Source: Rhodospirillaceae bacterium (lineage in GTDB: Bacteria > Pseudomonadota > Alphaproteobacteria > UBA7985). From it: a stretch of DNA of 27,521 nucleotides. Positions 14,004-22,135 of the stretch are shown here, piece by piece. Where the stretch lies: the NCBI GenBank assembly GCA_002700865.1, contig PAFB01000012.1, positions 1 through 27,521 on the forward strand, in the 5' to 3' direction. A model generated the notes under the pieces. The model was not told the origin of the DNA and searched no databases. It saw nothing but the letters and a program-made list of their open reading frames with translations. Numbering within the stretch: position 1 is the stretch's first letter; each line of letters opens with the position of its first letter. The position numbers and the translations under genes are program-made.

Positions 14004-14120
14004 GGTGAACGGCCCTTTGTTAGTTTGTGGAGGTCTGACGGCGCGCACTAAGACAGGTGCAAACCGCGATCTCACTCGGGATCGTCCATGAAGTGGTATA
14101 GAGAAAAATGAAGTAAAGGC

Positions 14121-14177
14121 GTTGATTTTCGGCAATCAACCGCCAAAAGCCGCCATTTCACTGAAATCAGGCGGCTT
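14121..14177. terminator. Hairpins at the 3' end of the histidine kinase gene
   Basis: AAGCCGCC (14147-14154) pairs with GGCGGCTT (14170-14177), and inside its loop ATTTCA (14155-14160) pairs with TGAAAT (14162-14167). This makes a long, nearly continuous stem that includes the kinase stop codon (14167-14169). On the minus strand it ends in UUUU. A second perfect hairpin, GTTGATT/AATCAAC (14121-14127 with 14134-14140), follows. Together they probably end the kinase transcript before folE. The U tract is short on the minus side. Confidence 0.5.
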
Positions 14178-17100
14178 CTTTTGTCTTAGGGAGCTTTAAT
14201 TTCAGGGTCTTAACGAATGACTCCCGCGTCTGCCGCGCCAGTGCAGGAAAATCAGCCATATCGGCCTTTGCCTGACTGTGATCGTCATTATCACACGCAA
14301 CTTCAATGCGTTTTGCGGTTTTTGACAAAGCCGCCGCGCCGAAAGTTGCCGCTGATCCCTTGATCGTATGCGCTTCGTGCCGCAGGCCTGCCCAGTCTTC
14401 AGTCTCACACAGCTCGACCACTTTGGGCATGCGGCCTTCGAGTTCTTCAAGGAACGAAGTTACCAGCATCCGCACGATATCTTCGCCGGTATCGTCGCGC
14501 ATCTGATCTAGCACGGCTTCATCGACGAGCATTTCAGCCGCCGCCTCGGGCGCACCCTTGCCGTCGTCAGCGGTGACGTGCGTGCCACTGGCCGCGATGG
14601 CCCGCTCAGCGCGCGCACGGATTTCCAGATCATAGCCGTCGTCCTCGGCAGGCTTGCCCGCAACCATAGCGTTCTGATCGGACGCAGAGGCAGCAGGCGA
14701 CGCTTTGGTCGACGGCTCTGGTGTTCTGGTTCTGGAACTGGTTCGCTTGGCGTTGGCCTTGATGGCCTTGGTGGTGGACCTAGCCGAGGACGGGGCAGCA
14801 GAAGCGGTGGTTTTGCGTTTTGAGGGCGGCGGCGTTACATCGTCGTTATCGTCCGCCGACCCCGCTTCCGTGTCCGCGCTCACCGCCTCAATCGCCGTGT
14901 CCTCAACCGCGTCCCAGTCGCTCAACTCAGCCTTGGGGGCCGCGTTTTCCGCTGGCGCATCCAATGCCAGCCAGCGACTGACGATCTTGACCAGCGACCC
15001 CAGTTTCAGAGGCTTGGCCAAATAATCGTTCATGCCGGCATCGAGACAACGCTGACGGTCGCTTTCCATAGCGTTTGCGGTTAGAGCCACGATCGGCGTT
15101 TTGCTGCTCAAGCCGGGCAACTGCCGGATTTCGCGGGCTGATGTCAGGCCGTCCATGACCGGCATGGCCATGTCCATCAGGATCAGGTCGTAAGCGCTCT
15201 CGGCGGCTTTCTCCAGACCTTCTTTGCCATTCTCAGCCATTTCAAGCTCGATCGGCAAATCTTCAAGAAAGGCCTCGACGACAGCACGGTTGGTCGGGCT
15301 GTCTTCGACCAGCAGCACGCGGCAGAAATCGTTATCGGTGCCATGAGGCGTCAGCTTTCTGCTCTGGTGCTTCAGGGGGACGCTGGTGGTGGAACGGGCG
15401 GCTGACTTCAGGTGGTCGTGCTCGCCGTCCTGAACCAGTGTGATCGCCTCCCCGGTGGCTTCGTCGAATTCGAGCCGGAACCAGAACGTGGCCCCCTTAC
15501 CCGCTTCAGACGCCACACCGATCTCGCCGCCCATGGCGTCAACCAGCCGACGACAGATCGCCAGACCCAGTCCCGTCCCGCCAAAGCGCCGATTGACGGT
15601 GGCGTCGGCCTGACTGAAGGGCTCGAACAAGCGCGCCTGATGCTCTCTTGAGATGCCAATACCCGTGTCGATGACCTCAACAAAGGTCCCGATCCGCCCG
15701 TCTTTACCCTGCTCCGGTGCTTCCTGCGTGATGCGCAGGGTGACGTTTCCTTCTTCGGTAAACTTGATCGCGTTGCCGAGCAGGTTGAGCAGCAACTGGC
15801 GCACGCGGGTCGGATCGCCTTTCACCCTTGGGTGGGTCAGGTCGTGCCAGTCGCCGTGGACCGACAGGCCCTTTTCGTCTGCATGCGAGGACAGCAGTTC
15901 CATGACCCCCAGCGCCAACTCAGGCAGGTCAAAATTCGCCTCCTCAAAGTTCAGCTTGCCCGCTTCGAGCTTGGAGAGGTCCAGCAGGTCATTAAGGATC
16001 ACCAACAGACCTTCAGCCGAGTCCTGCGCCGTGGTGGCATAGGCTTTTTGCTGGGGGTCGAGGTCGGAGTGCATGAGCATCGTCGTCATGCCCATGATGG
16101 CATTCATCGGCGTGCGGATTTCGTGGCTCATCATGGCGAGGAAGTCTGATTTGGCCCGCGACCCTGCCTCTGCCGCATCCTTGGCCGCTCGCATTTCGGT
16201 TTCTGCCTGCTTGCGCTCAGAAATATCGCGAATGGAGAATACGATCTCTGAATGCGCCTGACTGTGATCAATGGCGCGGGATGACAGTTCGACGTTGAAA
16301 ACGTGACCGTCCTTATGCTGGGCAAGGGTTTCACGGGCGCGCAGCACCTTCTGCCCCAAGGCCTCGTTCCACGCATCTTCAGTGCCGGGTGCGAACAGGA
16401 TGTCGATGGGTTCGCCCTGCAGCTCTGCCGCGTTCCAGCCAAAGATTTCGTTCAGGTGGTCGTTAAACCGGTTGATCCGGCGATCCTCGACCACCACGAT
16501 CCCGTCAAAAGACGCCTCCGCCAGCTGGCGAAACCGTACTGTAGACTCTTCAAGCTCCAGCTCACGACGCTTGAGTTGCGTGACGTCGGTCGCGATTGAA
16601 ACGACTTCACCGCGCCGCGTGCGCCGTTCCGCGATCTGCAGCCAGCGGTCGCGCATGAAGGGTTCTTCGAAGGGCGCTGAGGGGTTGTTGTGGTGGGCAA
16701 CGCGTTTCGCCAGCCAGCTTTGCGGGTCGGTCTCGGCCGCGGGGAAGCGCTTGGCGTTCAGGTCCCGCTTGAGCAAGGCCGCAAACTCCGGACCACTCTG
16801 CGCCTCATCCAAGGTCATCCCGTGATTCTGCCGGAAGCGCTGGTTGGACAGCACGAGGCGGTCTTCACCATCATAGAGCGCGAAGGCGTCAGGCATGGTT
16901 TCGATGGCCGTCGCGAGATAGTTCTGCGTCTCGATAGCCAGACTGCGCTCGCGGAAGACGAAGAAAGCAATGATCCCACCAGTGGCGACGATGAACAGGA
17001 AGATCAGCGCGAGCAGATTATAGGTGTTGCGGACCTTTTGCTGCACGTCGCTGATCAGGCGTTCCTGCACCTGCATCGCTTCGCGGGGATAGCCGCTGAA

Positions 17101-17583
17101 TTCCCAGGCAAAGCCGTTCATGGACTCACGGATGGCCTTGATCTGCCCGCCGGTCAGGCCGTTGGCAGCGAGCAGCTCCATTTGCGGTTGCAGATTGATC
17201 AGCTCGCCGTAGAGCGCATCCAAGGACGCCGTCGCCCCATCAATTTCTGCAACGGCATTCATATTGTTCGGATTTTGGAAAAGGGAGACCCGCGTGAGCA
17301 GCACTTCGTAAGTATCGACAACAGCCACCGGAGAACTCTCCGGATCGAGCGATCGGTACAGGTCCATGGCGTTGATATAGCGTAAAAGAGCGGTTTCGAC
17401 CTCGCCGATGCGCCAAAATGGCGAATTGTTGCCGCCGGTCTGGATGTCTTTGTTGTGACGGTTCAATTCTGCAAACGCCCAGAACAACAGGGCAAACAGA
17501 AAGAGCAATGCCCCTAAAGCCAGTGCATATCGCCGCCATCCACTCCAAAAGCCGAGCGCATTGTCTAATCGCGAGTCCGTCAA
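14167..17583 (-). CDS. Membrane-bound hybrid sensor histidine kinase with receiver and HPt domains
   Basis: This is a 1138-residue phosphorelay protein (numbering from the TTG start). In order: TM1 (about 18-40), a periplasmic sensor region (41-188) of helical character, TM2 (189-210), PAS 1 (221-336), PAS 2 (346-456), dimerisation/phosphoacceptor domain with H487 in MMSHEIRTPMNAIMG, ATPase domain (N box NLLGNAIKF, G1 DTGIGI, G2 GGTGLGL), receiver (754-871) with D804 in ILMDMAMPVMDG and K857, a long basic Ser/Thr/Ala/Lys linker (about 872-1011), and a C-terminal HPt domain with H1072 in HTIKGSAATFGA. The chain His-Asp-His is complete, so phosphate would pass to a separate regulator that is not encoded nearby. 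The TTG at 17583 is preferred over the ATG at 17610 because AAGGAG lies 6 nt before it. The signal sensed is unknown. Confidence 0.93.
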   Translation of the reverse strand: MTDSRLDNALGFWSGWRRYALALGALLFLFALLFWAFAELNRHNKDIQTGGNNSPFWRIGEVETALLRYINAMDLYRSLDPESSPVAVVDTYEVLLTRVSLFQNPNNMNAVAEIDGATASLDALYGELINLQPQMELLAANGLTGGQIKAIRESMNGFAWEFSGYPREAMQVQERLISDVQQKVRNTYNLLALIFLFIVATGGIIAFFVFRERSLAIETQNYLATAIETMPDAFALYDGEDRLVLSNQRFRQNHGMTLDEAQSGPEFAALLKRDLNAKRFPAAETDPQSWLAKRVAHHNNPSAPFEEPFMRDRWLQIAERRTRRGEVVSIATDVTQLKRRELELEESTVRFRQLAEASFDGIVVVEDRRINRFNDHLNEIFGWNAAELQGEPIDILFAPGTEDAWNEALGQKVLRARETLAQHKDGHVFNVELSSRAIDHSQAHSEIVFSIRDISERKQAETEMRAAKDAAEAGSRAKSDFLAMMSHEIRTPMNAIMGMTTMLMHSDLDPQQKAYATTAQDSAEGLLVILNDLLDLSKLEAGKLNFEEANFDLPELALGVMELLSSHADEKGLSVHGDWHDLTHPRVKGDPTRVRQLLLNLLGNAIKFTEEGNVTLRITQEAPEQGKDGRIGTFVEVIDTGIGISREHQARLFEPFSQADATVNRRFGGTGLGLAICRRLVDAMGGEIGVASEAGKGATFWFRLEFDEATGEAITLVQDGEHDHLKSAARSTTSVPLKHQSRKLTPHGTDNDFCRVLLVEDSPTNRAVVEAFLEDLPIELEMAENGKEGLEKAAESAYDLILMDMAMPVMDGLTSAREIRQLPGLSSKTPIVALTANAMESDRQRCLDAGMNDYLAKPLKLGSLVKIVSRWLALDAPAENAAPKAELSDWDAVEDTAIEAVSADTEAGSADDNDDVTPPPSKRKTTASAAPSSARSTTKAIKANAKRTSSRTRTPEPSTKASPAASASDQNAMVAGKPAEDDGYDLEIRARAERAIAASGTHVTADDGKGAPEAAAEMLVDEAVLDQMRDDTGEDIVRMLVTSFLEELEGRMPKVVELCETEDWAGLRHEAHTIKGSAATFGAAALSKTAKRIEVACDNDDHSQAKADMADFPALARQTRESFVKTLKLKLPKTKEAA

Positions 17584-17589
17584 AACTGT

Positions 17590-17595
17590 CTCCTT
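17590..17595 (-). promoter_or_regulatory. Ribosome binding site that decides the histidine kinase start
   Basis: AAGGAG on the minus strand (complement of 17590-17595) is 6 nt before a TTG at 17583-17581. It lies inside the 27-base extension that starts at the ATG at 17610, which itself has no Shine-Dalgarno. A TTTAAA (17613-17618) just upstream of that ATG could even be the -10 box. Confidence 0.55.
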
Positions 17596-17659
17596 CGCCA
17601 ATAGTCGCATAATTTAAAGCATTTAGCCGACTCGAGCGAACAAAAATCGTAGAGTCGCG

Positions 17660-17674
17660 CGCGAAAATTTCGCG
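17660..17674. promoter_or_regulatory. Palindrome in the divergent kinase/HAD promoter region
   Basis: CGCGAAA (17660-17666), a central A, and TTTCGCG (17668-17674) form a perfect 15-bp palindrome between the histidine kinase and the HAD gene. The length and symmetry suit a dimeric regulator site controlling one or both genes. The regulator is unknown. Confidence 0.4.
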
Positions 17675-17741
17675 TGCCCGGACTTGGCAAAGCGGCAGGA
17701 AACGTCCATCCAAGGTCTGCACAGAACAAGAGACGCGCGGC

Positions 17742-18416
17742 ATGCCCTTTTCCTTGATCGACACTTGGGTCTTTGACCTCGACGATACGCTCTACCCGGC
17801 CAGTTCCAATTTCTTCCCGCAAATAGCTGAGCGGATGGGGCTCTACGTGGCGGAGACCCTTGCCATTCCGCTGGCCGAAGCCAAGCAGGAGCAACGACGC
17901 CTGTTCCTTGAATATGGCACCACGCTCTCCGGCCTGGTCGAAGAGCGCGGGATCGAAGTTGACGCTTACGCGCGGTTTCTGATGCAGGTGGACTACGGCC
18001 GCATCCCACACAGCCCCAAACTGGTTGAGGCGGTTCGGCGGCTACCGGGTCGGGTGCTGATTTTCACCAACGGCTTCAAGGAACACGCGGAAGCCTGCCT
18101 TGACCAGCTGGGGTTTGAACGGGACGATTTTGAGGCCATTGCCGATATCCGCACCATCCACTTCAAGCCCAAGCCGCGGCCTGTCGCCTTCGAAACCTTC
18201 TTCGCCGTGCACGACGTCGATCCAACCCGCGCGATTTTCTTCGAAGACAGCCCGAAAAATTTGCGCACCGCCAAGGACCTGGGCATGGCGACGGCCCATA
18301 TCGTGACCGATACGGCGTGGGGAAATATGGGTTTGGAGAATGGGGATGGCTTCATTGATCATTCTGTATTGGACCTGACAGACTTTCTGAACGACACCGT
18401 TCTGAAGAGTTTGTAA
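17742..18416 (+). CDS. HAD-superfamily hydrolase, pyrimidine 5'-nucleotidase type
   Basis: This 224-residue protein has the four HAD motifs: I, VFDLDDTLYP (nucleophile D12, acid D14); II, LIFTNGFKEHA; III, a lysine in FKPKPRPVAFE; and IV, IFFEDSPKNLRTAKDLGM. The helical cap between motifs I and II (about 20-95) and the DDTLYP form match the Sdt1-like pyrimidine 5'-nucleotidase subfamily, which dephosphorylates UMP/CMP or related small phosphates. The ATG at 17742 follows AAGAGA. It sits 33 bp before dapD on the same strand, a pairing I recall as conserved in Rhizobiales. It is divergent from the histidine kinase. True substrate is not established. Confidence 0.88.
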   Translation: MPFSLIDTWVFDLDDTLYPASSNFFPQIAERMGLYVAETLAIPLAEAKQEQRRLFLEYGTTLSGLVEERGIEVDAYARFLMQVDYGRIPHSPKLVEAVRRLPGRVLIFTNGFKEHAEACLDQLGFERDDFEAIADIRTIHFKPKPRPVAFETFFAVHDVDPTRAIFFEDSPKNLRTAKDLGMATAHIVTDTAWGNMGLENGDGFIDHSVLDLTDFLNDTVLKSL

Positions 18417-18449
18417 TCACCCACCCCTTTTTGGCGACAGGAGTACGTC

Positions 18450-19283
18450 ATGGACCTCGCTCGGCTCGAGACCCTCATCGAAGCAGCATTTGACGATCGC
18501 GACAGCATCAATTCCTCCACTCAAGGCGAAATCCGCGACGCGGTGAACGCAACGCTTGATGCGCTGGACAGCGGCACTCTGCGGGTTGCGGAGAAACAGG
18601 CCGTTGGTCAGTGGACCGTGAACCAGTGGGCGAAAAAGGCTGTTTTGCTCGGGTTTCGGCTGAATGACATGGAAGTCATGGACGGGGCTTGCGGCGGTGC
18701 ACCGGGTTGGGACAAGGTTGCGCTCAAGTTCGGTGACTGGGGCCCGGAGCAGTTTGCTGCCGCTGGTTTCCGCGCCGTCCCCGGTGCCATCGTCCGCCGC
18801 TCCGCACACATCGCCAAAGGCGTCGTGCTCATGCCGTCATTCGTCAACCTCGGTGCCTTCGTGGATGAGGGCACGATGGTCGATACCTGGGCGACGGTCG
18901 GATCCTGTGCCCAGATTGGCAAGAACTGTCACATTTCCGGCGGGGCCGGGATCGGCGGCGTCCTGGAGCCCTTGCAGGCTGGCCCAGTGATCATTGAGGA
19001 CAACTGCTTTGTCGGCGCGCGCTCAGAAGTCGCTGAAGGTGTGGTCGTGGAAGAAGGCGCGGTTCTGTCGATGGGCGTTTACATTGGCGCTTCGACCAAA
19101 ATTGTGGACCGGGCCACCGGTGAAATCTTCATGGGCCGGGTTCCGTCCTATTCCGTAGTTGTTCCCGGTGCCATGCCGTCAAAAACGGGCGATGGTCCTT
19201 CCCTGTACTGCGCGGTAATCGTCAAGCGCGTTGATGCGCAAACGCGGTCGAAAACCGGCATCAACGAACTGCTGCGCGATTGA
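18450..19283 (+). CDS. dapD: 2,3,4,5-tetrahydropyridine-2,6-dicarboxylate N-succinyltransferase
   Basis: This 277-residue trimeric enzyme succinylates tetrahydrodipicolinate from succinyl-CoA in the lysine/meso-diaminopimelate pathway. The N-terminal helical domain (1-100) includes QWTVNQWAKKAVLLGFR and GWDKVALKFGDW. The left-handed beta-helix of hexapeptide repeats follows (about 105-235: AIVRRSAHIAKGVVLMPSFVN, GAFVDEGTMVDTWATVGSCAQIGKNCHISGGAGIGG). The conserved GRVPSYSVVVPG and C-terminal GPSLYCAVIVKRVDAQTR complete it. Length equals the family norm. An AGGAG lies before the ATG at 18450. dapE follows 13 bp downstream, so this is the succinylase branch. Confidence 0.97.
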   Translation: MDLARLETLIEAAFDDRDSINSSTQGEIRDAVNATLDALDSGTLRVAEKQAVGQWTVNQWAKKAVLLGFRLNDMEVMDGACGGAPGWDKVALKFGDWGPEQFAAAGFRAVPGAIVRRSAHIAKGVVLMPSFVNLGAFVDEGTMVDTWATVGSCAQIGKNCHISGGAGIGGVLEPLQAGPVIIEDNCFVGARSEVAEGVVVEEGAVLSMGVYIGASTKIVDRATGEIFMGRVPSYSVVVPGAMPSKTGDGPSLYCAVIVKRVDAQTRSKTGINELLRD

Positions 19284-19296
19284 TCTGAGGCAAACC

Positions 19297-20487
19297 ATGA
19301 GCCACAGCCCCGCCCCGACCGCCAACCCGTCGCCCGGCTCGTCGCCCGACTCATCCGTGGCCCTGACCCACGCCCGAGCGCTGATCCAGTGCCCCTCGGT
19401 CACGCCAATCGAGGGCGGCGCGCTGGAATATATTGCGGCCTGGGCGGAGCGGCTGGGCGGCTGGTCAGAACGGGTGGACCGCAACGGCACCCCCAACCTG
19501 TTCGTCAAGTTTGGCAGTCGCGGCGCCAGCAATGGCCGCCATTTTGCCTTTGCCGGCCATACGGACGTGGTACCGGTCGGGGACGAAGCGGCTTGGACCC
19601 ATCCGCCCTTCGCCGCTGACGTGGTAGACGGTGTGCTCTATGGACGCGGGGCGGTGGATATGAAGTCGGGTGTGGCCTGCTTCATGGATGCGGTCGAGCA
19701 AGTGCTCAGCCAGCGTGCCGAGGGTGACGCGATTTCGCTGATCATCACCGGTGACGAAGAAGGGCCGGCGACTGACGGCACCCGTGCCTTACTCGATTGG
19801 ATGGCCGAACAGGGTGAGCGCCCTGACGTCTGTATTGTGGGGGAACCGACCAACCCCAACGCCATGGGCGACGCCATCAAAATTGGTCGTCGCGGGTCGG
19901 TGACAGCCTATTTCGAGAGCCGCGGCACCCAGGGCCATGCCGCCTACCCGCACTTGGCAGACAACCCCGTACACCCGCTGCTGAGCGTGCTGTCAGCACT
20001 GACGGCGCAACCGCTGGACGGTGGCACCGATCATTTTCAGGCATCCTCGGCGCAAGTGGTCACCATCGACGTTGGGAACAGCGCAGATAACGTGATCCCG
20101 GCCAAAGCAACGGCCACCATGAACATTCGCTTCAACGACCAGCACAGCAGCGAAAGCCTGCAGGCGTGGATCGATGCGGCGGTTGCACCCTACGCAGCGA
20201 ACGTGTCCTATCGCTACCGGATTTCGGGGGAGAGCTTCATCTACCCGCCCGAGGCTTTCGGCGCGATGATCGCTGACGTGGTCGAAGAGCACACCGGCCG
20301 CCGCCCGGAATACTCCACCGCAGGCGGCACCTCCGACGCGCGCTTCATCAAGGACCTGTGCCCAGTCGCTGAGTTCGGTTTGGTCGGTCAGACCATGCAC
20401 AAGGTCGACGAGCGTGTGAATACGGCTGATCTGGATACGCTGGCGGCGATCTACGCGTCGCTGCTCCAGCGGTATTTCGCCGGGTAA
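19297..20487 (+). CDS. dapE: Succinyl-diaminopimelate desuccinylase
   Basis: This 396-residue di-zinc amidohydrolase (M20 family) removes succinate from N-succinyl-LL-diaminopimelate. Metal ligands are visible: H88 (FAGHTDVVPVGD), bridging D121 (GRGAVDMKSG), the catalytic and metal pair E154/E155 (TGDEEGPATDGT), E183 (VGEPTN), and a C-terminal histidine in QTMHKVDE. The dimerisation domain lies in the middle. The first ~20 residues (MSHSPAPTANPSPGSS) are a Ser/Pro-rich extension that E. coli DapE lacks. The ATG at 19297 follows GAGG. It is co-transcribed with dapD. Its last 37 bp overlap the 3' end of truA on the other strand (20451-20487). Confidence 0.96.
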   Translation: MSHSPAPTANPSPGSSPDSSVALTHARALIQCPSVTPIEGGALEYIAAWAERLGGWSERVDRNGTPNLFVKFGSRGASNGRHFAFAGHTDVVPVGDEAAWTHPPFAADVVDGVLYGRGAVDMKSGVACFMDAVEQVLSQRAEGDAISLIITGDEEGPATDGTRALLDWMAEQGERPDVCIVGEPTNPNAMGDAIKIGRRGSVTAYFESRGTQGHAAYPHLADNPVHPLLSVLSALTAQPLDGGTDHFQASSAQVVTIDVGNSADNVIPAKATATMNIRFNDQHSSESLQAWIDAAVAPYAANVSYRYRISGESFIYPPEAFGAMIADVVEEHTGRRPEYSTAGGTSDARFIKDLCPVAEFGLVGQTMHKVDERVNTADLDTLAAIYASLLQRYFAG

Positions 20488-21221
20488 TTGGCCCGCAGAA
20501 AGAACAGACCGCAGGCGGGCGCTTTGGGTCCGCTGACCTGACGATCTTTAGCCGCCAGCACGTCTGCCACCCACGCCACCGGTTTCCGACCCGCGCCAAC
20601 CTCAACCAGCGTGCCGACCATGTTTCGCACCTGATTATGCAGGAAGGAGCGCGCGGCGGTCTCCACAATCACCCGCTCACCCGTGCGCCAGACCCGCAGC
20701 GAATCAAGCGTTTTCACGGGTGACTTGGCCTGGCACAAAATGGCACGGAACGAGGTAAAATCGTGATTGCCAACCAGCGCCTGTGCCGCTTCGTGCATGG
20801 CCTCGGCATCCAAAGCAGCCTTGACCAGCCACGCGCGGTTGCGATCCAGCGTCAGTCCCGGGCGGCGGTTGATGATGACATAGCGGTACGCCCGCCCCGT
20901 ACAGGAAAAACGGGCGTGAAAGTCCGCATCGACTTCGATGACATCCAAGGCCGCGACCGGATGCGGGCGCAGGCAACCGTTGAGCGCTTCACGAACCCGG
21001 TTGGCGTCAAAGCGGTCGCTGTCGATATCGACGTGAATCACCTGCCCCAGAGCATGAACCCCGGCATCGGTTCGGCCACTGGCATAGATGGTCAGGTCTT
21101 GACCGGTGAAAGCCTTGAACGCGTCCATCACCACAGCCTGTGCGGAAGGGCCGTGCTCCTGATACTGCCACCCCATGAAAGGCGTGCCGTCGTATTCCAG
21201 CTTGATGGCAAAGCGCGGCAT
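20451..21221 (-). CDS. truA: tRNA pseudouridine synthase A (positions 38-40)
   Basis: This 256-residue enzyme isomerises uridines 38-40 of the tRNA anticodon arm. The catalytic aspartate D52 lies in YASGRTDAGVHALGQV. The other TruA markers are LEYDGTPFMGWQYQ (8-21), the FHARFSCTGRAYRYVI strand, HDFTSFRA, and RSFLHNQVRNMVGTLVEVGAGR near the C-terminus. The start ATG overlaps the fmt stop by one base (TGATG, 21219-21223), so it is translationally coupled as the last gene of def-unknown-fmt-truA. The 3' end overlaps convergent dapE by 37 bp. Confidence 0.96.
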   Translation of the reverse strand: MPRFAIKLEYDGTPFMGWQYQEHGPSAQAVVMDAFKAFTGQDLTIYASGRTDAGVHALGQVIHVDIDSDRFDANRVREALNGCLRPHPVAALDVIEVDADFHARFSCTGRAYRYVIINRRPGLTLDRNRAWLVKAALDAEAMHEAAQALVGNHDFTSFRAILCQAKSPVKTLDSLRVWRTGERVIVETAARSFLHNQVRNMVGTLVEVGAGRKPVAWVADVLAAKDRQVSGPKAPACGLFFLRANYPAKYRWSSDA

Positions 21222-22132
21222 CAGTCGAGCACCGTACCGGGCGGGATCGGGGTGCCGCGCAAGAAGGCGTGAGCGCTGGCGGGCTTCTTGCCGGCCTGTT
21301 GCACATCCAGCAGCTGCACAGCGCCATCGCCGCAGGCAACGGTCAGACGGTCATCCAGCACTTCACCGGGTGAACCGCTGGTGGTGTCCACCAGTCCGGC
21401 GCGCAAGGCCTTTACCCGCTCGCCCCCAATCTCGAACCACGCGCCGGGAAAAGGTGAAAACGCGTTGATCCGGCGCTTGATCGTTGCTGCGGGCTGATCC
21501 CATTGGATGCGGGTCTCGCCCTTGTCGATTTTGTGGGCGTAGGTGATCCCGTCCGCCGCCTGCGGTTCCGCTTTCAGCGCGTCCAACCGCGCCAGAGCCG
21601 CGCAGATCAATCGGCCGCCGCAGTCAGCGAGCCGGTCGTGCAGGTCGCCCGTGGTCTCCGTTTCGCCAATGCTCAAGCGCTCTTCGAGCAGCACAGCGCC
21701 TGTATCCAGACCGGCCTCCATCTGCATGATCCCGACCCCGGTTTCGGCATCGCCGGCTTCGATGGCCCGATGGATCGGTGCCGCGCCGCGCCAGCGGGGG
21801 AGTAAGCTCGCATGGATGTTCAGGCATCCTCGTTCCGGCGCGTCCAAAATCGCTTGCGGCAGGATCAGACCGTAAGCAACGACTACAGCGACCTCAGCCC
21901 TCAACGCGGTAAAGGCGTCACGATCAGCGGCATCCTTGAAATTCAGCGGGGTCCGCACGGAAATGCCAGCGGCCTCAGCAGCCGTATGTACCGGCGAAGG
22001 GCGCTCTTTCTGGCCGCGCTTGGCTGGACGGGGCGGCTGGGAATAGACACAGGCGATCTCATGCCCTGCCTCGATCAACGCTTGCAGAGCGACAACGGAG
22101 AACTCTGGCGTCCCCATGAAGACCACCCGCAT
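21221..22132 (-). CDS. fmt: Methionyl-tRNA formyltransferase
   Basis: This 303-residue enzyme formylates initiator Met-tRNA using 10-formyltetrahydrofolate. The N-terminal catalytic domain shows MRVVFMGTPEFSV, KRGQKERPSPV, and the active-site residues N105, H107 (CLNIHASLLPRWRGAAPI) and D143 (MEAGLDTGAVL). The C-terminal OB-fold tRNA-binding domain starts near 205 (INAFSPFPGAWFEIGGERVK). A GGAGG inside the last codons of the preceding gene precedes the ATG at 22132 with a 3-nt gap between genes. Its functional partner def is two genes upstream in the same operon. Confidence 0.97.
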   Translation of the reverse strand: MRVVFMGTPEFSVVALQALIEAGHEIACVYSQPPRPAKRGQKERPSPVHTAAEAAGISVRTPLNFKDAADRDAFTALRAEVAVVVAYGLILPQAILDAPERGCLNIHASLLPRWRGAAPIHRAIEAGDAETGVGIMQMEAGLDTGAVLLEERLSIGETETTGDLHDRLADCGGRLICAALARLDALKAEPQAADGITYAHKIDKGETRIQWDQPAATIKRRINAFSPFPGAWFEIGGERVKALRAGLVDTTSGSPGEVLDDRLTVACGDGAVQLLDVQQAGKKPASAHAFLRGTPIPPGTVLD

Positions 22133-22135
22133 GTT

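Noticed and set aside
12641..14051. Plus-strand open frames opposite trkH and folE
   Set aside because: Both are antisense to genes with complete motifs; they read as Gln/His/Arg-rich shadows.
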